Shown: piece after piece, positions 17,134-25,876 of the stretch
How positions within the stretch are numbered: position 1 is the first letter of the stretch
Layout: each line of letters begins with the position of its first letter
NCBI RefSeq assembly: GCF_026107455.2
Contig: NZ_JAPCHY010000014.1
Coordinates: 1 to 64,000, forward strand
Reading direction: 5' to 3'
Source: Xanthomonas chitinilytica
GTDB lineage: Bacteria; Pseudomonadota; Gammaproteobacteria; Xanthomonadales; Xanthomonadaceae
DNA length: 64,000 nucleotides
Position numbers and translations under genes: made by a program
Notes under the pieces: model-generated
The model's database searches: none
What the model was told of the DNA's origin: nothing
What the model saw: the letters and a program-made list of their open reading frames with translations, nothing else

Positions 17134-17586
17134 ATGATGTCCGCTGTCGCTTCCCCACGCGTTCCCTACACCTGCCTGGCCGCCGAGGCCTTCAAGGGCC
17201 TGCTGGCCGCCAGCAAGGCCGTGGAAGAGAGCTCGATCGAACATGAACTGATGGAACTGCTGTTCCTGCGGGTGTCGCAGATCAACGGCTGCGGCTACTG
17301 CATGGACATGCACGGCACCGCGCTGCGCAAGGCCGGCGTCGAGCCGCGCAAGCTGGACACCCTGCCGGCCTGGCACGAGAGCCGCTTCTTCGACGCACGC
17401 GAGCGCGCCGCGCTCGGTTGGGCCGAAGCCCTGACCCGGCTCGCTGGCGCCGCCCCGTCCGAGGCCGCCTATGCCGCGCTGGCCGAACACTTCGACGAGA
17501 AGGGCATCAGCGACCTGAGCATGGGCGTCGCCGTGATCAACGCCTGGAACCGCCTCGGCGCCGGCCTGTTGCCGCCACTGCCGTAA
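17134..17586 (+). CDS. Carboxymuconolactone decarboxylase / AhpD-like protein (ECF41 partner)
   Basis: The 150-residue protein has the AhpD-type redox motif CGYCMDMH (about 52-59), with two cysteines and the downstream histidine. Such proteins are thiol peroxidase partners or act on reactive carbonyls or peroxides; the substrate of ECF41 partners is not established. GGAG lies 5 nt before the first ATG and 8 nt before a second ATG at 17137. It starts 32 nt after the sigma gene stop, the usual ECF41-COE arrangement. It ends at a large inverted repeat at 17625-17679. Confidence 0.92.
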   Translation: MMSAVASPRVPYTCLAAEAFKGLLAASKAVEESSIEHELMELLFLRVSQINGCGYCMDMHGTALRKAGVEPRKLDTLPAWHESRFFDARERAALGWAEALTRLAGAAPSEAAYAALAEHFDEKGISDLSMGVAVINAWNRLGAGLLPPLP

Positions 17587-17624
17587 ACAGGCCCTGCGCC
17601 CTCCCCTATGGGTAAAACGATGCG

Positions 17625-17679
17625 TGCCCAGCCTGCCGGGGCGTCCGTGCCATGGCCGGATGCCCCGGCAGGCTGGGCA
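17625..17679. repeat. Perfect 18-bp inverted repeat between convergent genes
   Basis: TGCCCAGCCTGCCGGGGC (17625-17642) is exactly inverted at 17662-17679 around a 19-nt loop. A further ATGCG/CGCAT pairing lies outside it. It stands between the convergent CMD gene and the unknown gene at 17701-18258. It may act as a bidirectional terminator, though there is no clean T-tract. Confidence 0.6.
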
Positions 17680-17700
17680 ACGGTCGCATGGGAATCCCGG

Positions 17701-18258
17701 TCAGTTGCCCCGTTCTTCCAGTGGCTCCATTCCCTGCGACAACCGGTACGCCGTTTCGCGGACTTCGGACAAGGTGCTGGCCTCGATCACGATCGCGTTG
17801 AAATTTCCCGACTGCGATCGCCCGAGCATCCTGATACCCACCACCTCCGGTATCGGCTCCTCCACCAGCGTGGCCCCCGACAGGCGTGCGACGAAGGCGA
17901 AAGGCGAAGACCCGCCTCCCTGCAACTCCACCGCCTCTCCGAACTGGTCGGCAATCCCTTGGCTGGCGGCGACCAGAAGGTAGTCGCCCGTCCCATCGTT
18001 CAACCGCAACGGTACCGAACGCTCGGGGTCGTGCTCCGGCGGCTCCATCGCCAGCAGGACGTCGTGCGTCATCAGTGCCGCCAGCAGCCGCCCCTGCGTC
18101 GTGTCCTCCGCATCCATCAGCGTCTCCAGCGGCGTCAGTGCTTCGCCGTGCAACTGCCGCGTCCGTTCGGAGAAGTCCGCATCGTCCTGCGCGCCGATGA
18201 GCCGGTAACAGCCGAATACGAGAGCCGCGAAGATGGCGAGCAACAACAGGAACCACAT
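17701..18258 (-). CDS. Uncharacterised membrane-anchored protein
   Basis: The 185-residue protein starts with a strongly hydrophobic N-terminus (MWFLLLLAIFAALVFGCYRL) that could be an anchor or signal. An acidic soluble domain follows with two stretches about the same size (GDYLLVAASQGIADQF; VVGIRMLGRSQSGNFNAIV). GAGGTG lies about 7 nt before the ATG at 18258. I do not recognise the family. It converges with the CMD gene; upstream lie 415 nt without a supported gene. Confidence 0.62.
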   Translation of the reverse strand: MWFLLLLAIFAALVFGCYRLIGAQDDADFSERTRQLHGEALTPLETLMDAEDTTQGRLLAALMTHDVLLAMEPPEHDPERSVPLRLNDGTGDYLLVAASQGIADQFGEAVELQGGGSSPFAFVARLSGATLVEEPIPEVVGIRMLGRSQSGNFNAIVIEASTLSEVRETAYRLSQGMEPLEERGN

Positions 18259-18673
18259 CCGGCACACCTCATTGCAGATGGAGAAATCCACCTGCGGCCA
18301 CGCCCGCGCAGCCGGGACGTGACGCCCGCGGGCGGGCGGCGATCTTCGCACGCATGCCCATTGCCTGCCCAGGCTGCACCCGCACGACGCGGCCAAAACG
18401 CCAATGGCCACCGTCGCCCCGGCCCATCGGGGCGTGTGCCCGGGGCCTGCGCCGGCATGGGAACCCCGTCCGCCCTGCGCGCCTGCGCCGCACGGCCAAC
18501 TTCGGCGTCCGCGATGCCCCTGGATGGCCGGCCGCCGGGCGGCGACACCGATGCGGCATCGCGCCCCTGCCGACATGCCGCACCGGCAGGAGCGGCCTGT
18601 GCGCCGCATGTGCAGGTCGGATACGGCTCCGCCCGCCATGGCCGCACACGCCGGCAGGCCGCACAATACGCGC
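18259..18673. other. 415-nt intergenic stretch, nothing assigned
   Basis: This region lies between divergent starts (unknown membrane protein, TRIC channel). I see only short G/C-rich self-complementary patches, such as GACGCCCGCGGGCGGGCG around 18320. There is no good promoter, RNA gene or coding frame that I would defend. Confidence 0.4.
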
Positions 18674-19318
18674 ATGGAAACCCTGGTACTGATCCTCGAC
18701 CTGGTCGGCACGTTCGTGTTCGCGCTCAGCGGCGCGACCATGGGCGTGCGCAGGCGGCTGGACATCTTCGGCGTGCTGGTGCTGTCCTTTGCCGCCGCGC
18801 TGGCCGGCGGCATCACCCGCGACCTGCTGATCGGCGCCACCCCGGTGGCGGCGATCAGCGACTGGCGCTACCCCGCCATCACCCTGGTCGCCGGCGTGGT
18901 CACCTTCTACTGGGCGCAGTTGATCGAACGCCTGCAATACCCGGTGCGGATGTTCGACGCGATGGGCCTGGCGCTGTTCGCGGTGGCCGGCACGCAGAAG
19001 GCGCTGGCCTTCGGCATCGACCCGCCACAGGCCGCGGCGCTGGGCATGCTGACCGGCATCGGCGGCGGCATCGCCCGCGACGTGCTGCTGGCGCAGGTGC
19101 CGCTGGTGCTGCAGGCCGAGCTGTATGCGGTGGCGGCACTGGCCGGCGCGGCGGTGGTGGCGGTCGGCCACTGGCTGGGGTTGCCGGCCCTGCCCTGTGC
19201 GCTGGCCGGCGCCGGACTGTGCTTCGGACTGCGGATGATGGCCATGCACTACGGCTGGCACCTGCCGGTGGCGCTGCAATCGTCCGATCCGCCGCCGCCG
19301 GAAGGCCCGCGCCGCTGA
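18674..19318 (+). CDS. TRIC-type cation channel family protein (UPF0126/YadS)
   Basis: The 214-residue inner-membrane protein has seven predicted transmembrane segments. These fall in two similar halves: FALSGATMGVRRRLDIFGV with GGITRDLLIG in the first, FAVAGTQKAL with GGGIARDVLLAQVPLVL in the second. The duplicated GG(I)xRD motif is the family signature. Prokaryotic TRIC proteins form trimeric K+ channels. The start is a single ATG without a strong ribosome site. No partner genes are evident. Confidence 0.92.
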   Translation: METLVLILDLVGTFVFALSGATMGVRRRLDIFGVLVLSFAAALAGGITRDLLIGATPVAAISDWRYPAITLVAGVVTFYWAQLIERLQYPVRMFDAMGLALFAVAGTQKALAFGIDPPQAAALGMLTGIGGGIARDVLLAQVPLVLQAELYAVAALAGAAVVAVGHWLGLPALPCALAGAGLCFGLRMMAMHYGWHLPVALQSSDPPPPEGPRR

Positions 19319-19380
19319 GGTGATGGCGCGCTCACCGCAGTTGCGCCATGCTGGCATTCCCCTCCGCACAGGAAATGGCC

Positions 19381-19698
19381 ATGGCCGTGGAACGTTCCGA
19401 CAGCTTGATTGGCGATGACGTGGTACGCGCGCTGGGCCAGCAGGGCCGGTTCTCGCAGGTACTGGTGCAGGTCAGGGACGGCCGTGTCACGCTGTCCGGC
19501 GATGTCCCCGGCAAGGCGGACAAGCAGGACGCGGAGAAGCTGGTGGCCGGCATCGAGGGCGTGCACGGCGTGCACAGCCACCTCAACGTCGATGACGGCG
19601 CGCAATCGTTCGGCCCGCGCGGGCAGGCGGTGCGCGACAATCCCGATGGCCGCGACGACGCGGCAACCGGCGAGGCCGACCTCGGCAGCGATGGCTGA
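19381..19698 (+). CDS. BON-domain protein
   Basis: The 105-residue soluble protein has one BON domain (about 10-75; VLVQVRDGRVTLSGDVPGKADKQDAE in sense, HGVHSHLNV at its end) and an acidic, Gly/Asp-rich tail. BON domains bind phospholipid membranes or glycan; stand-alone ones are often induced by osmotic stress. AGGA 7 nt upstream supports the ATG at 19381; an earlier in-frame ATG at 19348 would add 11 residues. It lies between the TRIC gene and an ABC exporter, all on the plus strand. Confidence 0.78.
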   Translation: MAVERSDSLIGDDVVRALGQQGRFSQVLVQVRDGRVTLSGDVPGKADKQDAEKLVAGIEGVHGVHSHLNVDDGAQSFGPRGQAVRDNPDGRDDAATGEADLGSDG

Positions 19699-19741
19699 GC
19701 CATCGCACACCGCCGCTCGAGCCGGCTGACCCACCCCGCCC

Positions 19742-21613
19742 ATGCCGCATACGCCCCGCGCTTCCGCCCCCGGCACGCCGCCGCCCAGCTTCCGCCAGCG
19801 CATGGATGCCATGCGCAACCTGCCGCAGTTCCTGCGGCTGATCTGGCAGACCAGCCGCGGCCTCACCCTGGCCAGTCTCGGCCTGCGCCTGGTACGCGCG
19901 CTGATGCCGGTGGCGATGCTGTACGTGGGCAAGCTGATCATCGACGAGGCCATCCGCCTCAGCGGGCTGGAGGCCGGCTTCCCTTCGCTGGCCGAGGCGC
20001 TGTCCGGCGGCCTGCTGCAGCCGATGCTGGGGTTGCTGGCGCTGGAACTCGGGCTGGCGATCGGCTCGGACCTGCTCGGCCGGCTGGTCAGCTACGCCGA
20101 CTCGCTGTTGTCGGAACTGTTCACCAACGCCACCAGCGTGCGCCTGATGGAGCACGCCGCGGAACTGGACCTGGAGGATTTCGAGGACCCGGACCTGCAG
20201 GACAAGCTCGACCGCGCCCGCCGCCAGACCATGGGGCGGATGAACCTGATGAGCCAGCTGTTCGGCCAGGCGCAGGACGCGATCACCGTGGCCAGCTTCG
20301 CCGTCGGCCTGCTGGTCTACGCGCCGTGGCTGATCGCGCTGCTGGCGGTCGCGCTGGTGCCGGCGTTCGTCGGCGAATCGCACTTCAACGCGCTGGGCTA
20401 CTCGCTCAACTTCCAGTGGACGCCGGAGCGGCGCCAGCTCGAATACCTGCGCCAGGTCGGCGCCAGCGTCGATACCGCCAAGGAGGTGAAGATCTTCAAC
20501 CTCCACCGCTTCCTGATCGAACGCTACCGGATCCTGGCCGAGCGCTTCTACCGCGCCAACCGCGCGCTGGCGCGCAAGCGCGCGATCTGGGGCACGCTGC
20601 TGGCGGCGCTGGGCACGCTGGGCTACTACGTGGCCTACGGCTACATCGCCTGGCGCACGATCCGCGGCGACTTCAGCATCGGCGACCTGACCTTCCTGGC
20701 CGGCAGCTTCCTGCGCCTGCGGCAGCTGCTGGAAGGGCTGCTGATCGGCTTCTCGCAGGTGGCCGGGCAGGCGCTGTACCTGGACGACCTGTTCTCGTTC
20801 TTCGAGATCGAGCCGGAGATCCAGTCGCCGGCCGACCCGCTGCCCGTCCCCGTGCCGATCCGCCAGGGCTTCGCGTTCGAGAACGTCGGTTTCCGCTACC
20901 CGGATGCCGAACGCTGGGCGGTGCGCCACCTGGATTTCGAACTGCGCGCCGGCGAGGTGCTGGCGCTGGTCGGCGAGAACGGCGCCGGCAAGACCACCCT
21001 GGTCAAGCTGCTGGCGCGGCTGTACGACCCGGACGAGGGCCGCATCCTGCTCGATGGCCGCGACCTGCGCGACTACGACCTGGACCAGCTGCGCGCCAAC
21101 ATGGGGGTGATCTTCCAGGATTTCGTGCGCTACCACCTGAGCGCCGGCGAGAACATCGGCGTCGGCCTGGTCGAGGCGATGGACGACCGGGCCCGCATCC
21201 GCGACGCCGCGCAGCGGGCGATGGCCGACGAGCTGATCGAGGCGCTGCCCGGCGGCTACGACCAGCTGATCGGCCGCCGCTTCAAGACCGGCGTGGACCT
21301 GTCCGGCGGCCAGTGGCAGAAGATCGCCATCGCCCGCGCCTACATGCGCGACGCCCAGGTGATGATCCTGGACGAACCCACCGCGGCGCTGGATGCGCGC
21401 AGCGAGTTCGAGGTGTTCCAGCGCTTCAAGGAACTGTCCCACCGGCGCACCGCGGTGCTGATCTCGCACCGCTTCTCCAGCGTGCGCATGGCCGACCGCA
21501 TCCTGGTCCTCGAACAGGGCCGGATCGAGGCCAGCGGCACCCACGAGCAGTTGATGGCGCAGGGCGGCCGCTACGCCGAGCTGTTCGAGCTGCAGGCCGC
21601 GGGCTACCGCTGA
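19742..21613 (+). CDS. ABC exporter, fused permease-ATPase
   Basis: The 623-residue half-transporter has six transmembrane helices (about 40-345) followed by a nucleotide-binding domain. The ATPase shows Walker A GENGAGKTT (about 417-425), Q-loop VIFQDF, signature LSGGQWQKIA, Walker B VMILDEPTAAL and H-loop ISHRF. It should act as a homodimer exporting a lipid, peptide or drug. No peptide precursor, peptidase domain or partner half-transporter is adjacent. The start is not supported by a strong Shine-Dalgarno; an ATG at 19802 (MDAMRNLPQ) is an alternative. Confidence 0.9.
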   Translation: MPHTPRASAPGTPPPSFRQRMDAMRNLPQFLRLIWQTSRGLTLASLGLRLVRALMPVAMLYVGKLIIDEAIRLSGLEAGFPSLAEALSGGLLQPMLGLLALELGLAIGSDLLGRLVSYADSLLSELFTNATSVRLMEHAAELDLEDFEDPDLQDKLDRARRQTMGRMNLMSQLFGQAQDAITVASFAVGLLVYAPWLIALLAVALVPAFVGESHFNALGYSLNFQWTPERRQLEYLRQVGASVDTAKEVKIFNLHRFLIERYRILAERFYRANRALARKRAIWGTLLAALGTLGYYVAYGYIAWRTIRGDFSIGDLTFLAGSFLRLRQLLEGLLIGFSQVAGQALYLDDLFSFFEIEPEIQSPADPLPVPVPIRQGFAFENVGFRYPDAERWAVRHLDFELRAGEVLALVGENGAGKTTLVKLLARLYDPDEGRILLDGRDLRDYDLDQLRANMGVIFQDFVRYHLSAGENIGVGLVEAMDDRARIRDAAQRAMADELIEALPGGYDQLIGRRFKTGVDLSGGQWQKIAIARAYMRDAQVMILDEPTAALDARSEFEVFQRFKELSHRRTAVLISHRFSSVRMADRILVLEQGRIEASGTHEQLMAQGGRYAELFELQAAGYR

Positions 21614-21633
21614 CGGCCCATATGCCCGACGTT

Positions 21634-21652
21634 AATGAGATTCACTCTCATC
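21634..21652 (+). promoter_or_regulatory. Fur-box-like palindrome upstream of fpr
   Basis: AATGAGATTCACTCTCATC is a 9-1-9 palindrome broken at two of nine base pairs. It closely resembles gammaproteobacterial Fur boxes (TGAGAAT...ATTCTCA). It lies 14 nt upstream of a perfect-looking -10 hexamer TAGAAT (21667-21672) and so would overlap the -35 region. The fpr ATG is at 21704. Confidence 0.6.
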
Positions 21653-21703
21653 AACGCCGGATCGGCTAGAATGGCGCGGTCAACTCCCCATACGAACCAC
21701 GGC

Positions 21704-22483
21704 ATGTCTTCCGCTTTTGGCGCCGAAACGGTGCTCGAAGTCCGTCACTGGACGGACGCCTACTTCAGCTTCACCACCACCCGCGACAGCGGCTTCCGCT
21801 TCGACAACGGCCAGTTCGTGATGATCGGGCTGGAAACCGAGACCCGGCCGCTGCTGCGCGCCTATTCCATCGCCAGCGCCAACTGGGAAGAGCAGCTGGA
21901 GTTCTTCAGCATCAAGGTCCAGGACGGCCCGCTGACCTCGCGCCTGCAGCACATCAAGCCCGGCGACAAGGTGCTGGTGGGCAAGAAGCCGACCGGCACC
22001 CTGCTGATCAGCGACCTGCACCCGGGCAGGCACCTGTACCTGCTGGGCACCGGCACCGGCCTGGCGCCGTGGCTGTCGGTGATCAAGGACCCGGAGACCT
22101 ACGAACGCTTCGAGAAGGTGATCCTCTGCCACGGCGTGCGCTTCGAGAAGGACCTGGCCTACCGCGACTACTTCGAGAAGGAACTGCGCGAGCACGAGTT
22201 CCTCGGCGGGATGATCGGCGACAAGCTGCTGTACTACCCGGCGGTGACGCGCGAGCCGTTCCCGAACCAGGGCCGGCTGACCACGCTGCTGGAAAGCGGG
22301 GAAATGCAGAGGACCCTGGGCCTTCCGCCGCTGAGCCCGGAATACGACCGGGCGATGATCTGCGGCAGCCCGCAGATGCTGGCCGACCTGCGCACGGTGC
22401 TGGACAGCCGCGGCTTCCAGACCTCGCCGCGGATCGGCACGCCGGGCCACTACGTGTTCGAGCGCGCGTTCGTCGAGAAGTGA
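21704..22483 (+). CDS. fpr: Ferredoxin--NADP(+) reductase
   Basis: The 259-residue cytosolic flavoprotein shows the FAD-binding RAYSIAS motif (about 51-57) and the NADP-binding GTGTGLAPWLS (about 112-122). C-terminal MICGSPQML and the typical FVEK-type end follow. Fpr moves electrons between NADPH and ferredoxin or flavodoxin and supports Fe-S repair, radical enzymes and oxidative-stress defence. The start at MSSAFGAETVLEV is chosen because it gives the normal family length; the frame is open further upstream. A Fur-like box overlies its likely promoter. Confidence 0.93.
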   Translation: MSSAFGAETVLEVRHWTDAYFSFTTTRDSGFRFDNGQFVMIGLETETRPLLRAYSIASANWEEQLEFFSIKVQDGPLTSRLQHIKPGDKVLVGKKPTGTLLISDLHPGRHLYLLGTGTGLAPWLSVIKDPETYERFEKVILCHGVRFEKDLAYRDYFEKELREHEFLGGMIGDKLLYYPAVTREPFPNQGRLTTLLESGEMQRTLGLPPLSPEYDRAMICGSPQMLADLRTVLDSRGFQTSPRIGTPGHYVFERAFVEK

Positions 22484-22686
22484 TTCCGCACCGGCCCGGC
22501 GGCGATCGCGCCGGGCCGCCGCCCCCAGGCTCCGGGCGGGCCAATCGAACCGGGGCCGCATGCCGGTGACCGCAGTGCGGCCCGTGCCGCACGCCTTCCC
22601 GGCAGGACCGCCCGCGCAGCGGGCCGGCCCCGCCCGGTCTTCGGGCGCGCCTGCCGACGTCGACGTGGAAATCCTGCCGGAACCGC

Positions 22687-23169
22687 TCAGCCCAGCGCCG
22701 ATTCCACGTCGCCGCGCAACGATTCCGGCCTGGCTACCGGCGCATAGCGCGCGATCACCTGGCCGTCGCGGCCCACCAGGAACTTGCTGAAGTTCCACTT
22801 GATCGCGGCGATTCCCAGCGCGCCGCGCTTCTGCCGCTGCAGCCATTGCCACAACGGATGCGCACCGGGCCCGTTGACCTCGATCTTGGCCGACAGCGGA
22901 AAGCTCACGTCGTATTCGAGCGAACAGAATGCGCGGATCTGCGCCTCGTCGCCCGGCTCCTGGTGGCGGAACTGGTCGCAGGGAAACCCCATCACCACCA
23001 GTCCGCGGTCGCGGTAGTCGCGCCACAGCCGCTCCAGCCCCGCGTATTGCGGAGTGAAGCCGCAGCGCGAAGCCACGTTGACCAGCAGCAGCGCCTTGCC
23101 GCGGTGCTGCTCCAGCCGCTGCTCATGGCCGTCGATGTCGTGCACGCTGAAGTCGAAGGCGCTGGTCAT
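22687..23169 (-). CDS. Glutathione peroxidase family protein
   Basis: The 160-residue thioredoxin-fold peroxidase has the active site NVASRCGFTPQYAGLE (Cys36 in place of selenocysteine), FPCDQFRHQEPG with the catalytic Gln region and the WNFSKFLV Trp motif. Bacterial members (BtuE/Gpx type) reduce hydroperoxides with thioredoxin or glutathione. The ATG at 23169 fits the family start; the open frame upstream is unsupported. It converges with fpr. The CDQF Cys could act as a resolving cysteine. Confidence 0.92.
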   Translation of the reverse strand: MTSAFDFSVHDIDGHEQRLEQHRGKALLLVNVASRCGFTPQYAGLERLWRDYRDRGLVVMGFPCDQFRHQEPGDEAQIRAFCSLEYDVSFPLSAKIEVNGPGAHPLWQWLQRQKRGALGIAAIKWNFSKFLVGRDGQVIARYAPVARPESLRGDVESALG

Positions 23170-23421
23170 GGCGGCGTTCCGTGGGGCGGGCCGGCCATGG
23201 TAGGAGCCGCTGCCCGGCCGCTGCAACGCCGGTGGCCTGCCGGCCGCAGAGCGCCCCGCGCCCGCCCTGCCACGCGCCGTTCGCCATCATCGGGTTGGCC
23301 TGCGGGGCCCTCGCCGGTCTGCCCGTTCGAGACGCCACGGCCGGACCATGCCATTTGTCACAGGTCCGCTGGGCGACCTTCGGCTAGGCTGCCCCGTTCA
23401 CCCCTTTTCCCGGAGTCGACC

Positions 23422-25593
23422 TTGACTACCCGCCTCGCCCTCGCCCTGGCCGCCACCCTCGGCCTGGCCCTGCCCGCGTATTCGGTCAGCGCCGCTGCCG
23501 CCACCACCCAGACCGCCGCGCAGGCCAACCCGTTCTTCGCCGAAAGCCCGCTGCCGCTGCACTACCCGCAGTTCGACAAGATCAAGGACAGCGACTTCGC
23601 CCCGGCCTTCGACGCCGGCATGGCCCAGCACCTGAAGGAAGTGGAGGCCATCGCCAACGACCCGGCCGAGCCGACCTTCGAGAACACCCTGATCGCGCTG
23701 GAGAAGAGCGGCGACGTCCTGGGCCGCGCCACCACCGTGTTCTTCGCGCTGATCGGCGCCGACACCAACGACACCCGCAAGCAGCTGCAGGCCGACTACT
23801 CGGCCAGGTTCGCCGCCCACAGCGATGCCATCAACCTCAACGGCAAGCTGTTCGAGCGCATCAAGGCGCTGTACGACAAGCGCGACAGCCTGGGCCTGGA
23901 CGCCGAAGGCCTGCGCCTGGCCGAGAAGTACCACGACAACTTCGTCCGCGCCGGCGCCAAGCTGTCCGACGCCGACAAGGCCAAGCTCAAGCAGATCAAC
24001 GCCGAACTGGCCAACCTGGGCACCAAGTTCAGCCAGAACGTGCTGGCCGAGGTCAACGCCTCCTACATCGTGGTCGACGACGTGAAGGAGCTGGACGGCC
24101 TGTCGGCCGAACAGGTCGCCGCCGCCGCCGAGGCCGCCAAGGCCCGCAAGCTGGACGGCAAGTACGTCATCGCCCTGCTCAACACCACCGGCCAGCCGGC
24201 GCTGACCAACCTGACCAACCGCGACCTGCGCAAGAAGATCTTCGAAGCCTCGATCTCGCGCGGCAGCAAGGGCGGCGACTACGACAACACCGCGCTGGTC
24301 TCGCGCATCATGACCCTGCGCGCCGAGAAGGCCGCGCTGATGGGCTTCGCGAACTTCGCCGCCTACGGCCTGGGCAACCAGACCGCCAAGACCCCGGAAG
24401 CGGTCAACGCGATGCTGGGCCAGCTGGCGCCGGCCGCGGTGGCCAACGCCAAGCGCGAAGCCGCCGACCTGCAGGCGATGATCGACGCCGAGCAGCAGGC
24501 CGCCGGCAAGCCGACCTTCCAGCTGGAGCCGTGGGACTGGGCGTTCTATACCGAGAAGGTGCGCCAGGCCAAGTACAACTTCGACGAATCCCAGCTCAAG
24601 CCGTACTTCGAGCTGAAGAGCGTGCTGGAGGACGGCGTGTTCTTCGCCGCCGGCAAGGAGTTCGGCCTGAGCTTCAAGCAGCGCACCGACCTGCCGGTCT
24701 ACCATCCGGACGTCACCGTCTACGACGTGTTCGACGCCGACGGCAGCCAGCTGGCGATCTTCATCTTCGATCCGTACGCGCGCGAGTCCAAGCGTGGCGG
24801 CGCGTGGATGAACTCCTATGTCTCGCAGTCGGAACTGACCGGCAACAAGCCGGTGGTCGCCAACCACCTCAACATTCCCAAGCCGCCGGCCGGCCAGCCG
24901 ACCCTGCTGACCTGGGACGAGGTCACCACCACCTTCCACGAGTTCGGCCACGCCCTGCACGGCATGTTCTCCGACGTGAAGTACCCCTACTTCTCTGGCA
25001 CCGCGGTGCCGCGCGACTTCGTCGAGTTCCCCTCGCAGGTCAACGAGATGTGGGCCGACGAGCCGAGCATCCTGGCCAACTACGCCAAGCACCACCAGAC
25101 CGGCGCGGCGATGCCGCAGGAACTGCTGGACAAGGTGGTGGCCGCCGCCAAGTTCAACCAGGGCTTCGCCACCACCGAGTACCTGGGTGCGGCGATGCTG
25201 GACCAGAGCTGGCACCAGATCGGCGTGAAGGACGTGCCGGCCGCCGCCGACGTGCTCAAGTTCGAACGCGCGGCGCTGGAGAAGGACGGCATCTACTACC
25301 CGCCGGTGCCGCCGCGCTACCGCACCACCTACTTCAGCCACATCATGGGCGGCTACTCGGCCGGCTACTACGCCTACATCTGGTCCGAGGTGCTGGACGC
25401 CAACACCCAGAAGTGGTTCCGCGACAATGGCGGCCTGACCCGCGCCAATGGCGACCACTTCCGCAAGACGCTGCTGTCGCGCGGCGGCAGCGCCGATGCG
25501 ATGGAGCTGTTCCAGAACTTCGCCGGCCATGCGCCGCAGATCGAACCGCTGCTGGAAAAGCGTGGCCTGACCACGGCCGAAGCCGGCAAGTAA
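23422..25593 (+). CDS. dcp: Periplasmic M3 family peptidyl-dipeptidase (Dcp-like)
   Basis: The 723-residue precursor has a signal peptide (RLALALAATLGLALPAYSVSA, cleaved near residue 24). It carries the thermolysin-like zinc motif HEFGHALHG near 506, followed by EFPSQVNEMW carrying the third ligand Glu. Dcp enzymes remove C-terminal dipeptides from peptides. The TTG start at 23422 is taken because CGGAG lies 6 nt upstream and the signal peptide starts there; there is no ATG in a suitable place. A strong terminator follows. Confidence 0.93.
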   Translation: MTTRLALALAATLGLALPAYSVSAAAATTQTAAQANPFFAESPLPLHYPQFDKIKDSDFAPAFDAGMAQHLKEVEAIANDPAEPTFENTLIALEKSGDVLGRATTVFFALIGADTNDTRKQLQADYSARFAAHSDAINLNGKLFERIKALYDKRDSLGLDAEGLRLAEKYHDNFVRAGAKLSDADKAKLKQINAELANLGTKFSQNVLAEVNASYIVVDDVKELDGLSAEQVAAAAEAAKARKLDGKYVIALLNTTGQPALTNLTNRDLRKKIFEASISRGSKGGDYDNTALVSRIMTLRAEKAALMGFANFAAYGLGNQTAKTPEAVNAMLGQLAPAAVANAKREAADLQAMIDAEQQAAGKPTFQLEPWDWAFYTEKVRQAKYNFDESQLKPYFELKSVLEDGVFFAAGKEFGLSFKQRTDLPVYHPDVTVYDVFDADGSQLAIFIFDPYARESKRGGAWMNSYVSQSELTGNKPVVANHLNIPKPPAGQPTLLTWDEVTTTFHEFGHALHGMFSDVKYPYFSGTAVPRDFVEFPSQVNEMWADEPSILANYAKHHQTGAAMPQELLDKVVAAAKFNQGFATTEYLGAAMLDQSWHQIGVKDVPAAADVLKFERAALEKDGIYYPPVPPRYRTTYFSHIMGGYSAGYYAYIWSEVLDANTQKWFRDNGGLTRANGDHFRKTLLSRGGSADAMELFQNFAGHAPQIEPLLEKRGLTTAEAGK

Positions 25594-25616
25594 GCCCCGC
25601 TTCGCGAGTCACGGAA

Positions 25617-25648
25617 ACCGCCCGGCCTGCGCCGGGCGGTTTTTTTTT
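25617..25648 (+). terminator. Strong intrinsic terminator of dcp
   Basis: ACCGCCCGGC, a CTGC loop and the exact complement are followed by eight further T residues. It starts 24 nt after the dcp stop. It is the best Rho-independent terminator in the window. The remaining stretch to 25876 shows nothing assignable. Confidence 0.95.
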
Positions 25649-25876
25649 CGTCGGCTCTACGAGCGCGAACCGCAACCGGCAGCGGTCCCGCCCTTCGACA
25701 CCGGCCCGGACGCGAACGGGAAACCCCGATAGACCGGTTGGCTGGAGGCGTGCCGGAGCGGCGCCCGCCCCGGGAGGCGCGGACACGCTCGACCGGTCAA
25801 CCGGCCGGCAACGCCCGTTCCACCCGGGAGCGGATGCCCCGGCACCCCGCACTCCCCCGATCCCGGGAGCAAACAC

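Noticed and set aside
23398..25530. Long minus-strand frame opposite dcp, and a similar plus-strand frame opposite secD (55045-57201)
   Set aside because: Both are shadow frames: the opposite strand encodes a secure M3 peptidase and SecD, and the shadow proteins have no domain or ribosome site.
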